A stretch of 64,000 bases of DNA from Christensenella sp964438705 (GTDB lineage Bacteria > Bacillota > Clostridia > Christensenellales > Christensenellaceae): NCBI GenBank assembly GCA_964438705.1, contig CAYTKQ010000012.1:1-64000 (forward strand), written 5' to 3'. Below, piece by piece: positions 1 through 7,903 of the stretch. The position numbers and the translations under genes are program-made. The notes under the pieces are model-generated. The model was given only the letters and a program-made list of their open reading frames with translations, searched no databases and was not told the origin of the DNA. How positions within the stretch are numbered: position 1 is the first letter of the stretch; each line of letters opens with the position of its first letter.

Positions 1-349
1 TTGTGGGGGATTGCCCCTTCACGCCCCCCGCTGCCATTCCTCCCGCACCTTTCACGCCCTGCATGGCATTACGCGCGGCAGCCGCGATCGCGTTCTTTCT
101 CGCTTCCTCTTCCCGTTTCCGGCGCGCTTCCTCCTCGCGCTTTCTTCTCGCTTCCTCTTCCCGTTTCCGCCGTGCTTCCTCCTCCCTGCGACGGCGTTCC
201 TCCTCTTCGCGTTTCCGGCGCGCCTCTTCCTCCCTGCGACGGCGTTCCTCCTCCTCGCGTCTGCGCCTCTCTGCCGCCGCTTTCTCAGCCGCTGCTTTTC
301 CGGCCGCCACTGCGCCCAATGCGCTCTGCGCCCATAAATTCCCCGCCAT
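1..349 (-). CDS. Partial phage-associated protein with ER/K helix repeats
   Basis: The frame opens with ATG at 349, 5 nt beyond the stop of the portal gene, with an AAGGA ribosome site inside the portal 3' end. It stays open to the window edge, so only the first 116 codons are visible. Residues 1-27 are Ala-rich (MAGNLWAQSALGAVAAG...). Residues 28-83 are seven 8-residue units of the type RRKREEEA. An Ala/Gly-rich stretch follows. This pattern predicts a stable, highly charged helix. Tight spacing suggests cotranscription with the portal gene. Genes just after a portal are often head or scaffold proteins, but nothing here proves that role. Function unknown. Confidence 0.75.
   Translation of the reverse strand, partial: MAGNLWAQSALGAVAAGKAAAEKAAAERRRREEEERRRREEEARRKREEEERRRREEEARRKREEEARRKREEEARRKREEEARKNAIAAAARNAMQGVKGAGGMAAGGVKGQSPT
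101..268 (-). repeat. Seven 24-bp coding repeats (ER/K octads)
   Basis: Seven in-frame 24-bp units encode octads alternating RRRREEEE, RRRREEEA and RRKREEEA. Four Arg/Lys followed by three or four Glu places opposite charges at i and i+4, the pattern of single alpha-helix (ER/K) domains. Low-complexity repeats like this tend to vary in copy number between strains. Confidence 0.8.
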
Positions 350-354
350 ATTCG

Positions 355-2337
355 TTATCCTTTCTGCGCTGCTTCCTCAAGCATTTCCGCGATTCGCTTT
401 TTTTCCTCCGGCCCAACAGGCAGCTTGTCGATCGCCTCGATCGCCGCCTCCGGCTCGAGCGTTTTCAGTTCTTCCACGATCTGCATCAGCTCCTCCTCGC
501 CAAGCGCACCATCCGTTCCTTCCATCTCCGCAATAAACGCCGCAAGCTCATCCTTGCTCATGCTGCCAAAGTCAGGCATATCTCCCTCCTGCGGCATACC
601 CGGCGGCACCGCCGATATATCATCCATCTTTGGCAGCTCGGGTAAACCGCCCTCCGGCGCGTTGCCCATTCCCGGCATTTCCGGCAAACCGCCGCCCCCG
701 ATTCCTTCCTGCCCCGGTGATCCCGGCATTCCGGGCATTCCGCTCGTTGGTGCGCCGCCTTCCATACCGGGCATGCCCGCGCCCTGCGTCCTGCGGATGC
801 TCTCGATGATCTTGTTTTTGTTCTTGATGTAACCCTCCGGCACCGCCTCAAGGTACGTCAGCGCGTCTGGAATCACCTTGCTCTTCATCATATTGTCAAG
901 CGTCTGCACCTGCATCAGCTCCGACCAGTAAGACCCCTGTCCAATGTCGATTTTCAAATTCAGCGCGTAGTCCGCGAGCTTGGAAAAATCGAACTCCTCC
1001 TGCGTCACCGCGCCCTCGCTGTCCGTGAGTGTCACGCCGCGCGTCCCATAGTTCACGCGCATGATCTCGATGAATATCCGCACGCAGTTTTCCACGAAAT
1101 TGTAAAAATCCATGCGCTGGAGGTCAAGCGGCATGCTCGAAGCCTTTTGCACCGCGATGATCGCCGATGTGTTGTCCGGCTTCACATTGCCAAGGGCCGC
1201 GTCCGAAGCGCCCATCATCTCCTTGGTCTGCGAAATCGTGGATTGCACCATGTTCATCACATTCCCGCTCATGTCCGCGGATTGGAAGTTTGCAAACAGC
1301 GCTTCGCTCGGGTTTCCCGCCACGCCGATCGCCTTTCCAATGCGGTTATCCCACGCGGAAATTTTCGTGCGGTCGTAAAGCATCTTGGGAAACGCCATCT
1401 TGGTGGTGTACATCATCGCCATTGCGTACAGCTTGTTCACAAAAATCTGGTTTTGTATCTTACCCGTCAGCGGCGATACGCCATGATAACAATTTTTCAT
1501 ACCCTCCCAGCTCATCCACACCAGCGGGTACAGCTTATATTCCGTATTCACCTCTTTTTTGATGACGGCCGTGCGCGTACATTTCAAAATATGCACCGTG
1601 CCCTTTTCCTTCCACATTTTAAGGAGCACCGTCGTGTAATCGTTGTCACGATCCATCTCCGCGTTCACATAATGCGCTTCGTTGTCCGCGACCACCTCGT
1701 CCGCGTTCATACCGTTCAAACGTGCCTCATCCTTCACTTCCTCGCTCAGCCTGCGGTACGCAATGAGGATGTACGGCTGCTCCTGCGCGTCCGGTTCTGA
1801 TGGATTTCCAAACAAAACGTTCGTATTGTCCGCCAGATCGATCTTGATCTCCCCCCGGTACGAAAACCCCGTTTCCGCGTCCGGGTCAAACCAGATGTAA
1901 AAGCACCCGTCCCCGTCGATAGCGCAATTGCGGATCATACGCCTGTTCTTGAACTTCATGTTCGTGCGCTCGATGATATTGTCCACCTCCTGCGCAATAA
2001 TCTTCGGAATCTTTTCATCCATGCTCTCCGGTTGCTTTTCATCGGGCATGACGGGCTTTTTTGTCTTCTTTTCCCGTTTGCCGTCCATGTTGTTCGCCAG
2101 CTCCACATTCGTGGCAATGTCGTCTGAAATCAGCATTGCCGTGTAATAATTGACCACCGGCTTTAAAAAGTTGAATACCGGCTTGTCGAGATCGGGCGCA
2201 TTCACGCCCTCCCATTGCCTGTCATTGAAAAAATTGTTGTTCCGTTCCACGTTTTCATAGAGGTTGATCCCCGTATTGTAAGATATCCCCCGCTCATATT
2301 CCTTCCAAATCTCGTGTGCTTCCTTTTTGATTTTCAT
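355..2337 (-). CDS. Phage portal protein (putative)
   Basis: A 660-aa protein resembling portal proteins, the dodecameric ring at the capsid vertex through which phage DNA is packaged and ejected. Support: an N-terminal region of the form NRQWEG...DKPVFNFLKPVVNYYTAML (about residues 38-67), a mixed alpha/beta core with the segment MGASDAALGNVKPDNTSA, and a long helical part. Residues about 519-590 are Pro/Gly/Met-rich and are followed by an acidic helical tail. No terminase gene is visible next to it, although terminase usually precedes portal. It sits in a minus-strand run from the phage control region at 6.5 kb. The family call rests on overall pattern, not a search. Confidence 0.7.
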   Translation of the reverse strand: MKIKKEAHEIWKEYERGISYNTGINLYENVERNNNFFNDRQWEGVNAPDLDKPVFNFLKPVVNYYTAMLISDDIATNVELANNMDGKREKKTKKPVMPDEKQPESMDEKIPKIIAQEVDNIIERTNMKFKNRRMIRNCAIDGDGCFYIWFDPDAETGFSYRGEIKIDLADNTNVLFGNPSEPDAQEQPYILIAYRRLSEEVKDEARLNGMNADEVVADNEAHYVNAEMDRDNDYTTVLLKMWKEKGTVHILKCTRTAVIKKEVNTEYKLYPLVWMSWEGMKNCYHGVSPLTGKIQNQIFVNKLYAMAMMYTTKMAFPKMLYDRTKISAWDNRIGKAIGVAGNPSEALFANFQSADMSGNVMNMVQSTISQTKEMMGASDAALGNVKPDNTSAIIAVQKASSMPLDLQRMDFYNFVENCVRIFIEIMRVNYGTRGVTLTDSEGAVTQEEFDFSKLADYALNLKIDIGQGSYWSELMQVQTLDNMMKSKVIPDALTYLEAVPEGYIKNKNKIIESIRRTQGAGMPGMEGGAPTSGMPGMPGSPGQEGIGGGGLPEMPGMGNAPEGGLPELPKMDDISAVPPGMPQEGDMPDFGSMSKDELAAFIAEMEGTDGALGEEELMQIVEELKTLEPEAAIEAIDKLPVGPEEKKRIAEMLEEAAQKG

Positions 2338-2407
2338 TCCTTTTTCCTCACTTTATTTTTTGTGTGGAATCTCTTTTCGATTCCCGGTTCCGCAGAGGCG
2401 TTTTTTC

Positions 2408-2608
2408 TTATTCGTCCTCCGGGTATTGACGGCTGCCATTGTAGTTCATCAGGTTGTTGAGCTGCTCGGCCTGCCGATCCTTTTCCGCAGTCTCTCCGCG
2501 TGCGATTTCCTCGCGTCTTTCCTTCACGCGCGGTCCAAATGGCTTGCGCACATACGCGCCCGCAAAAAACGCCGCAATCATGCCGATCACAATCAGTCCT
2601 GTTTCCAT
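2408..2608 (-). CDS. Small single-pass membrane protein
   Basis: A 66-aa protein beginning METGLIVIGMIAAFFAGAYV, i.e. one N-terminal membrane segment followed by a charged cytoplasmic tail (KERREEIARGETAEKDRQAE). The ATG at 2608 is preferred because AAAGGAGG lies just upstream. An upstream GTG would place that ribosome site inside the gene. Small one-segment proteins are common in phage lysis or morphogenesis clusters, but it has no recognisable holin signature. Confidence 0.7.
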   Translation of the reverse strand: METGLIVIGMIAAFFAGAYVRKPFGPRVKERREEIARGETAEKDRQAEQLNNLMNYNGSRQYPEDE

Positions 2609-2626
2609 TTTTCTTCCTCCTTTCAC

Positions 2627-2776
2627 GGTCTCATTTTGTCATATTGAGCACAATATATAAAACCGCCCGGCATCATACCGCAGCGGTTCCTTTCAATATA
2701 AACGCGCCTTTTTTTCAACAGCAAAAAAGACAACCCTTCGGCTGCCTTCTTTGCCTCATCTGCACGATATCTTTTC
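2627..2776. other. Short AT-rich intergenic stretch
   Basis: About 150 bp between the lipoprotein gene and the small membrane protein gene. It has T-rich runs on the plus strand and no convincing ORF. I see no clear stem-loop terminator. Confidence 0.4.
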
Positions 2777-3547
2777 TTACTCTAGCCCGCCCGGGCCAAT
2801 CAGCGCTTCCATCACGTCCGCGGATATTTCCACATCAAACGTATCCTTGTAATCCGTCAGCCAACGGAACGGGCACGACACAATAAAATATCTTCCGTCC
2901 TCTGCTCTTTGTACCAACACATCCGGAACATAAAACTTTGGATATACATCGCTGTAAAGATACAAGGCCCCCACATCACTTTCTTTGTAAGCCCTATCCT
3001 CTGTCACAAGGTTGGATGGATCAAACAGATCGTCAAAGAATGCCTTGATGATCTCCGGGTCTGCCACCGTGTTCTCCACTTCCTCCAACACACGCGAATT
3101 ATCCTTGTTCCCATCCGGCGCGTGATATTCGATCCGGCTCACCGTGTCCGTGCCCATCCGCATCACCTCCACGCCTTCCCGCGCGTACAAATCAAATAAG
3201 ATAAAACGTCCTTTTTCAGGCGCGGCGTAAAGAAAATCTTGCTCCGTTTCACCCTCCATCAGACCAATCTTATTAATCGACATATAGTAATTTGCATATC
3301 CGATCACCTTGCCATAATATTCCGGCTGCATCAGCCACCCTGTCGTTTCGGTAACGCCCTCGTATAGGGTGTTGTCCACATTGAGCCGTTGGATATCATC
3401 CTCACCAACCTCAAAAAGATAAGCCGGTCTTAGGTAAAAATTCTCGAAATCTCTTAGACTTGCACCCCCTTCACAACCACTCAGCAGCAACACCGTCATG
3501 ATTCCCGCGATCACAACCGCGATCCTCTTCCCCCTCGCCTGTTTCAT
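2777..3547 (-). CDS. Lipoprotein, candidate immunity partner of the upstream toxin-like gene
   Basis: A 256-aa lipoprotein: positively charged start, hydrophobic stretch, then lipobox LLSGC with the lipidated Cys at residue 25. The rest is a soluble extracytoplasmic domain rich in Asp, Glu and aromatic residues. Family not recognised. It begins 9 nt after the toxin-like gene, so the two are probably translated from one mRNA. By analogy with polymorphic toxin loci, the gene directly downstream of a variable C-terminal domain often encodes its immunity protein. A membrane-anchored immunity protein would fit a toxin acting at the envelope. Its C-terminal part (AFFDDL...DGRYFIV) resembles a frameshifted fragment at 18766-19079. 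Confidence 0.65.
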   Translation of the reverse strand: MKQARGKRIAVVIAGIMTVLLLSGCEGGASLRDFENFYLRPAYLFEVGEDDIQRLNVDNTLYEGVTETTGWLMQPEYYGKVIGYANYYMSINKIGLMEGETEQDFLYAAPEKGRFILFDLYAREGVEVMRMGTDTVSRIEYHAPDGNKDNSRVLEEVENTVADPEIIKAFFDDLFDPSNLVTEDRAYKESDVGALYLYSDVYPKFYVPDVLVQRAEDGRYFIVSCPFRWLTDYKDTFDVEISADVMEALIGPGGLE

Positions 3548-3556
3548 ACGCTCCTC

Positions 3557-5542
3557 CTATTTGATCTGTATACCTTTATAGACTTTATCGTCCTTATGAA
3601 AAATTCCTTTTGAGTAATCCCAAAAATCTGCATCTTTTCCATATTTATCCGGGCGCATCTGCTCTTCCACCTCATTGTGCCGCCAAATCTCATCATCATC
3701 GCCATCCACGCGATACATGTTCGACACCCCCGGCAGCAATGCCACCGCACGATCCCCGTTGGAAAACTCGTCGATGATCCCGACTTTATTATTTTCTTGC
3801 TGCTCCTTGCTTCCTTTCGGATGACTGTGCACAAAGGATATCCCCTTGATTGGCAAATCGATCCCAAACATCTTCCCCATGTTCTCCGCTCCGTATGTTG
3901 CCATCCACTGGGTGAGTACCGGCGCGATCACATCCCGTTCGCCCCCCTCCATCGGCGGCATCAGCATCGTTTTTTCCGTCAGCGTCGTATTGCCCTCCTC
4001 GTCCGTCTGCGGCACCTGTACTGTCACCATCATCGCCGCATACTCATTCGTTTCCCAGTTGTCTTTGCCCTTTGCCTGTTCGCTAAATGCCTTCGCCGCT
4101 TCCTCCTCGCTTCCGTAAACGGTCGCTTTCCCCGGGCTCACCTTTTCCGCGATCCCCTTAATAATTGGATCTTCCATTGCCGGTTTAAGGATACTTTTCC
4201 ATTTTTCTGCCTCATCGTATGCTTTTTTTACATCCTCCGCACTCGCTGGCTCACGTTGGATCGGCCTTCCATCCGGCGTTTCATTCTGCTCGATATGCTC
4301 TTGTGCTTTTCCGCGTCCCCAGTTCACAACCGGCTCCAGCAGCGTCTCCATCCAGTCTCCCGAGGCCCTGCGCCATGCGTCGTCCCATCGTTTTCCCTGT
4401 TCTTCGGTCTCTTTTTTGACTGCTTCATCATGCGCCTTTTCCACGTCCCACATTCCCTGCTGTGCCCGCGCATTCTCCAACTGGCTTCTGTCCACGCCCA
4501 TTGCGTCAAGCTCCGCGTCCGACAGCTTCAGCATATCCTCCAGCGACATCTGCGAATTCCGCCTCTGCGCCTGTTCCTCTTCATAGGCCTTCTGCTCCGC
4601 TAGCTTTGCCGCGTCGATTTCTTCCTTGGTTCTGCCCGCCGGCATGCTCTCGATCGGCTTGTTCGGCGCGGCCTGCGGCTCTGCGTCCCACGGTTTTCCC
4701 CAGTCCAGCCCGCTTCCCGCCGTCCCCTGCGGCGGCTGTGTGGGCTGTGGCGCAGTGTCGCTCAAAAACTTGATCGCGCCCGTGTCCCCTTTGCCCATAT
4801 TATACACCATATTCTCCGTCTTTGTCCCGTTTTTCCGCATGCCCGCCGTTTCCTCGATCAGCGCCTGCAATTCCGATACGTCGTCCTTTTCCTTCTGCGT
4901 CCCCATATAGCTGCCCGGCAGCGCACGATTCATTGTTTTCTGCCCGTCCGGCTGCGGCGCAAACGGGTTTTCTTCCTTGCCTATTTTATCTTCCAGCGTT
5001 TTGTACGCCTTCTCAAACGCGCTCTCCTGCTCTTTTCCCCACGATCTGTCCGATATTTTAGCCGACTCTGTTGTGATCGGCACAGGCTGCTTGCTCAAGT
5101 CCGGCAGCTCCGCCCAATCGCCTTTCACGAGGTTATCCACCTCCGTTTGCCCGATCTTCGGCATTTTCGGAAATATCTTCGTGGGCAGCGTCCGTTCCTT
5201 ATAGTTCTCGTCCATCAGCCAGCCTGTGAAATCATTTTTTACCGCGTTCTGCACATAATCCGTCTTCGGCCCAAATATTCCATCTACCCTGAGCGGTTTG
5301 CCATCGAGATACTTCCGCCCGCTCTTATTCAGCTCCGTCTGGATCGCCCGCGTCTTCGCGCTCGGCTTTTCAAGCTCCTCCTGGTACCGTTTGAGCTTCC
5401 CGAGCGCCTCCCCCGTCTTTGTTCCAAGTACACCGTCTTCTTTTAAACTCCTTCCCATTCCATCCGTGAATCCAAACCCATTGAGCAGTTTTTGCCCCGC
5501 GCTCACCGACGCGCCCGTCTTTTTTCTCTGTTTTAACATCAC
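3557..5542 (-). CDS. Two-part protein: peptidoglycan-binding-like N-terminus, JAMM-like C-terminus (putative polymorphic toxin)
   Basis: A 661-aa protein. The first 110 residues hold two repeats that resemble peptidoglycan-binding domain 1: each has a leading Leu-rich helix, then DGVLGTKTGEAL or DGIFGPKTDYVQNAV. Residues about 110-300 are hydrophilic linker ending near KPIESMP, followed by a charged helical stretch. The last 170 residues contain NEYAAMM, HSHPKG (His at 572 and 574) and SNGD (594-597), the spacing pattern of JAMM/DUF4329-like metal sites (Glu, HxH, SxxD). No signal peptide is seen. The N-terminal 300 residues recur at 20.8-21.8 kb joined to an unrelated C-terminus, the hallmark of polymorphic toxins. 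The start is GTG or the next ATG, behind AAGGAG. Toxicity is inferred. Confidence 0.65.
   Translation of the reverse strand: MMLKQRKKTGASVSAGQKLLNGFGFTDGMGRSLKEDGVLGTKTGEALGKLKRYQEELEKPSAKTRAIQTELNKSGRKYLDGKPLRVDGIFGPKTDYVQNAVKNDFTGWLMDENYKERTLPTKIFPKMPKIGQTEVDNLVKGDWAELPDLSKQPVPITTESAKISDRSWGKEQESAFEKAYKTLEDKIGKEENPFAPQPDGQKTMNRALPGSYMGTQKEKDDVSELQALIEETAGMRKNGTKTENMVYNMGKGDTGAIKFLSDTAPQPTQPPQGTAGSGLDWGKPWDAEPQAAPNKPIESMPAGRTKEEIDAAKLAEQKAYEEEQAQRRNSQMSLEDMLKLSDAELDAMGVDRSQLENARAQQGMWDVEKAHDEAVKKETEEQGKRWDDAWRRASGDWMETLLEPVVNWGRGKAQEHIEQNETPDGRPIQREPASAEDVKKAYDEAEKWKSILKPAMEDPIIKGIAEKVSPGKATVYGSEEEAAKAFSEQAKGKDNWETNEYAAMMVTVQVPQTDEEGNTTLTEKTMLMPPMEGGERDVIAPVLTQWMATYGAENMGKMFGIDLPIKGISFVHSHPKGSKEQQENNKVGIIDEFSNGDRAVALLPGVSNMYRVDGDDDEIWRHNEVEEQMRPDKYGKDADFWDYSKGIFHKDDKVYKGIQIK
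4818..5128. repeat. 311-bp direct repeat, copy 1 (identical to 20979-21289)
   Basis: By eye these 311 bp match 20979-21289 exactly, in the same orientation and reading frame. Similarity continues on both sides but with substitutions. Copy distance is 16,161 bp. Confidence 0.85.
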
Positions 5543-5694
5543 TTTTCTTTCTCCTTTTTCTGAATTTTTTTACAAAAAGAGACCGGATCGCCCAGTCTCT
5601 TCGCGCAGTATCCCCCACTGCTCCACGCTAACAGTGTATCACATTTTCACCGCTCTGCCCCGCCATCCTGCCGCCATCCTGCCGCCATCGTGTC

Positions 5695-6141
5695 CTAATC
5701 CAACACCCGCTCCATCGCGCGGATCACATTACGCCGTATCCGCTGCGTTTGACGCTCGCTGTAGTTCATCCTGTGCACCACCTCGCCCACGTTCATGCCT
5801 TGCACATAGCGCAGCTCCACATACTCCCGCTCCTCTGCCGAAAGCCCCGCCTCACACATCTTTGCCCTAATTTCGTCATGCTCAGCACACAGCTTTTCCA
5901 TATACTTTGTCACCTTCGCGATGCGCGTATCATACACGTCCACCATGCGCTGCACCACCCTGTAAACGGGGTCGCTGTGCACGTTGGTTCGCTGGGTTTT
6001 TACGCCAAGGCGCGGCGGCCTAAGCATCTCGTCCACACACGAATATTTCTCCGCGTAAAGCTCTCTGATGTCGTTTTTGCACTCCGCAATGCTGTTCTTA
6101 AGGCTTCCATATTTATATAACAACCGTTCAGCTCTTTCCAT
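5695..6141 (-). CDS. ArpU/sigma-70 region 4-like phage transcription regulator
   Basis: A 148-aa protein. The N-terminal two thirds is helical (RLLYKYGSLKNSIAECKNDIRELYAEKY). The C-terminal part (SAEEREYVELRYVQGMNVGEVVHRMNYSERQTQRIRR) reads as a helix-turn-helix of the sigma-70 region 4 type. This is the layout of phage late-gene activators (ArpU, RinA, DUF1492 group). In such phages the gene sits just before the packaging and head genes, as here. It starts 11 nt after the preceding small gene, and both face away from the repressor. Confidence 0.75.
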   Translation of the reverse strand: MERAERLLYKYGSLKNSIAECKNDIRELYAEKYSCVDEMLRPPRLGVKTQRTNVHSDPVYRVVQRMVDVYDTRIAKVTKYMEKLCAEHDEIRAKMCEAGLSAEEREYVELRYVQGMNVGEVVHRMNYSERQTQRIRRNVIRAMERVLD

Positions 6142-6152
6142 CGTTTTTCCCC

Positions 6153-6401
6153 CTACCGTATCCGGCTCCCTTCAAAATATGCGATCGTTCTCTCACACGC
6201 GCGTATTTCCCTGTCGTAGTGGTCGATTACGTCCTCCTTCAGGCTGATGCTCAACCCCTCCAGCTCCTCCACGTCCCGCCGTTCATCCTCCAGCATCATC
6301 AACCGCTCCTCCGCCTCCTCGAGCTCCGCATTCCTTTGCCGCGGGAATTCTTCTCCTGTCATCATATAGTTTCTGATATATGGCACATCCGCTATTCTCA
6401 T
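6153..6401 (-). CDS. Small coiled-coil phage protein
   Basis: An 82-aa protein, MRIADVPYIRNYMMTGEE..., followed by a strongly acidic coiled-coil-like stretch (RNAELEEAEERLMMLEDERR). ATG 6401 is chosen over a TTG further upstream because a GGTGG-type site precedes it and because phage proteins of this shape tend to start near the helix. First gene of the minus-strand phage transcript. Function unknown. Confidence 0.65.
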   Translation of the reverse strand: MRIADVPYIRNYMMTGEEFPRQRNAELEEAEERLMMLEDERRDVEELEGLSISLKEDVIDHYDREIRACERTIAYFEGSRIR

Positions 6402-6434
6402 TGCTTCCACCTGTCCTCCAATAAATATTAGCAA

Positions 6435-6496
6435 ACTTAATATTAGTTTACTTAATATTACATCGATAGTCCTTCTTTGTCAACACATAATATTAG
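6435..6496. promoter_or_regulatory. Candidate repressor operators (TAATATTA repeats)
   Basis: ACTTAATATTA occurs at 6435-6445 and 6450-6460, 15 bp apart. TAATATTAG occurs at 6488-6496 and TAATATTCG at 6580-6588. The clustered half-palindromic sites lie between the divergent promoters and are probably bound by the XRE-family repressor encoded at 6601. Confidence 0.6.
6455..6483 (-). promoter_or_regulatory. Predicted phage early promoter
   Basis: On the minus strand: -35 TTGACA (6483-6478), 17-bp spacer, -10 TAATAT (6460-6455). It drives the phage genes leftwards. The -10 lies inside one copy of the ACTTAATATTA repeat, so repressor binding there would block transcription. Confidence 0.8.
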
Positions 6497-6516
6497 TTTT
6501 TCTCATATATTTTTCA

Positions 6517-6545
6517 TTGAAACTCTTTTTTAAATCAAGTAAAAT
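6517..6545 (+). promoter_or_regulatory. Predicted repressor promoter
   Basis: TTGAAA (6517-6522), 17-bp spacer, TAAAAT (6540-6545), 55 bp ahead of the repressor start. It faces right, divergent from the early promoter. Confidence 0.6.
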
Positions 6546-6600
6546 GATATTGTATTAGCAAAATAAATATAAGGCTTTCTAATATTCGAGGTAATCCCCC

Positions 6601-6924
6601 ATGAATCGAATCAAAGAACTGAGGACCCAAAACGGGCTCAAGCAGACCGACCTGTGCAAACAGCTCGGTATCACGCAGGGCGCTCTTTCGGGTTGGGAAA
6701 ATGAAAATTACGAACCCGACATCAAGGCACTCAAAAAGATGTCGGAAATTTTTGACGTATCTGTGGATTATATCCTGTGTCTGACAGACGAGCCATCCGC
6801 GAAACCGGAGGGTGAAACGCTCGTCGCGCTTTCAGCGCCCAAAGGCTACGACCGCCTCACAGAGGATGAACGCCGCGAAATCGAAGAGATCATCGCCATC
6901 TACAACAAGCGCAAAGATTCTTAA
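6601..6924 (+). CDS. XRE-family phage repressor
   Basis: A 107-aa protein. Residues 1-62 are a Cro/CI-type helix-turn-helix: MNRIKELRTQNGLKQTDLCK, then LGITQGALSGWENENYEP, then a DVSVDYIL end. The remaining 45 residues are a short acidic tail, with no peptidase domain. Such repressors maintain lysogeny by binding operators between divergent promoters, exactly the position here. The next gene on the same strand encodes an ImmA-type peptidase that would inactivate it. Confidence 0.88.
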   Translation: MNRIKELRTQNGLKQTDLCKQLGITQGALSGWENENYEPDIKALKKMSEIFDVSVDYILCLTDEPSAKPEGETLVALSAPKGYDRLTEDERREIEEIIAIYNKRKDS

Positions 6925-7025
6925 AAAATATTTTCATTAATCTCCACGAATCGACATCGTTCGACACCCTGTACTGCTATAATGGAATTACGGCACACAG
7001 CCGGATTGTTCAAAGGGGTGGAAAC

Positions 7026-7496
7026 ATGTTAAACGAATGGTTGGAAGAAGAACTCAGGAAAAATAATATCATACTCGAGGCATACCCGTTCCGCAGTGAT
7101 TTCAACGCGCTTACGGTGGGCAACACCATCTTGCTCAACAGCAGCCTTGAAAACACCGCGCAAAAAAATGCGGTCACCGCACACGAGCTTGGTCACCAAA
7201 ACACCTGCACCATCAATTTGCTCGACGCGGATGTCCACATCCAGAATAAATATGAATATATGGCCGACCGCTGGGCGGCGGAAAAGGTCATGCCGCTTGA
7301 AAAGCTTCTCGCAGGTTTTTTGGACGGTCTTCGCTCCGCCGACGAATTCTGCGACTATTTTGAGATCGACGAGCCTTTCTTTCGCCGCAGCCTCGCCGTC
7401 TATTCCAAAATATACGGTAAAAGCCGCGCATGCGACGGCTTCCTGATCGAGTTCGAACCGCTCAACATCCGCGCACAAAAAAACAGCTCGAAATGA
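7026..7496 (+). CDS. ImmA/IrrE-family metallopeptidase
   Basis: A 156-aa protein with the zinc motif HELGH at residues 53-57 and a downstream EYMADRWAAE segment carrying the usual third ligand region. It is near the normal length for ImmA. ImmA of ICEBs1 cleaves its repressor after DNA damage or a cell-density signal, freeing the element. The pairing repressor-then-peptidase supports the same switch. Ribosome site GGGG lies at 7015. A stem-loop overlaps its stop codon. Confidence 0.88.
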   Translation: MLNEWLEEELRKNNIILEAYPFRSDFNALTVGNTILLNSSLENTAQKNAVTAHELGHQNTCTINLLDADVHIQNKYEYMADRWAAEKVMPLEKLLAGFLDGLRSADEFCDYFEIDEPFFRRSLAVYSKIYGKSRACDGFLIEFEPLNIRAQKNSSK

Positions 7497-7506
7497 GCCG
7501 TTTTTC
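7479..7506 (+). terminator. Predicted rho-independent terminator after immA-like gene
   Basis: ACAGCTC, loop GAAAT, GAGCCGT, then a T run. The stem has one mismatch and includes the stop codon of the peptidase gene. Confidence 0.55.
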
Positions 7507-7673
7507 TTTCGCTTTCTTCTACACCAGCGCCGCGTATATGGCCTTGACGGCCTTTTCAAAATCGTCGTTTTCCACGCCCGTCCGACACATCATGCTCAAA
7601 TCTCCAGAAGCTTTTGGGCTACTTCGTCTGAAATAAACGTCACGCGGTAATATCTGCGCGGTTTTCCCCGAAC
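7507..7673 (-). other. Possible remnant of a minus-strand gene
   Basis: The minus strand shows a short open stretch (GKPRRYYRVTFISDEVAQKL) with a stop, then a second stretch beginning MMCRTGVENDDFEKAVKAIY with a stop at about 7520. Both look protein-like but neither has a start at a sensible distance. The upstream part is cut by the repeat that begins at 7674. It is probably the 3' remains of a disrupted gene. Confidence 0.35.
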
Positions 7674-7835
7674 GGGAATTTGCATCCCGCTGACCCAATC
7701 GACTGATTGACGGGGCCGCCAGTGGTCATTTATCCCGTGCTCAAACAGGTAATTGCTTCGCAAATAAACTGCGCGCGGCGCACATAACCACAACCGACCC
7801 TGATGTGCCACCTGTTGCAAGATGCCGACGGACGC
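7674..7835. repeat. Modular repeat R1 (partial)
   Basis: Contains modules shared with other long repeats in this window: GGGAATTTGCATCCCGCT, then TGGTCATTTATCCCGTGCTC and AAACAGGTAATTGCTTCGCA, then TTGCAAGATGCCGACGGACG. It lacks the inverted ends seen in full copies and reads as a truncated or rearranged member. Confidence 0.75.
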
Positions 7836-7903
7836 GCGAGACAGGCGGGACGGAGCTTCGCTGTTATACATTTCGTGCGACAGCCCCTTTGATGTGTTCG
7901 TGC

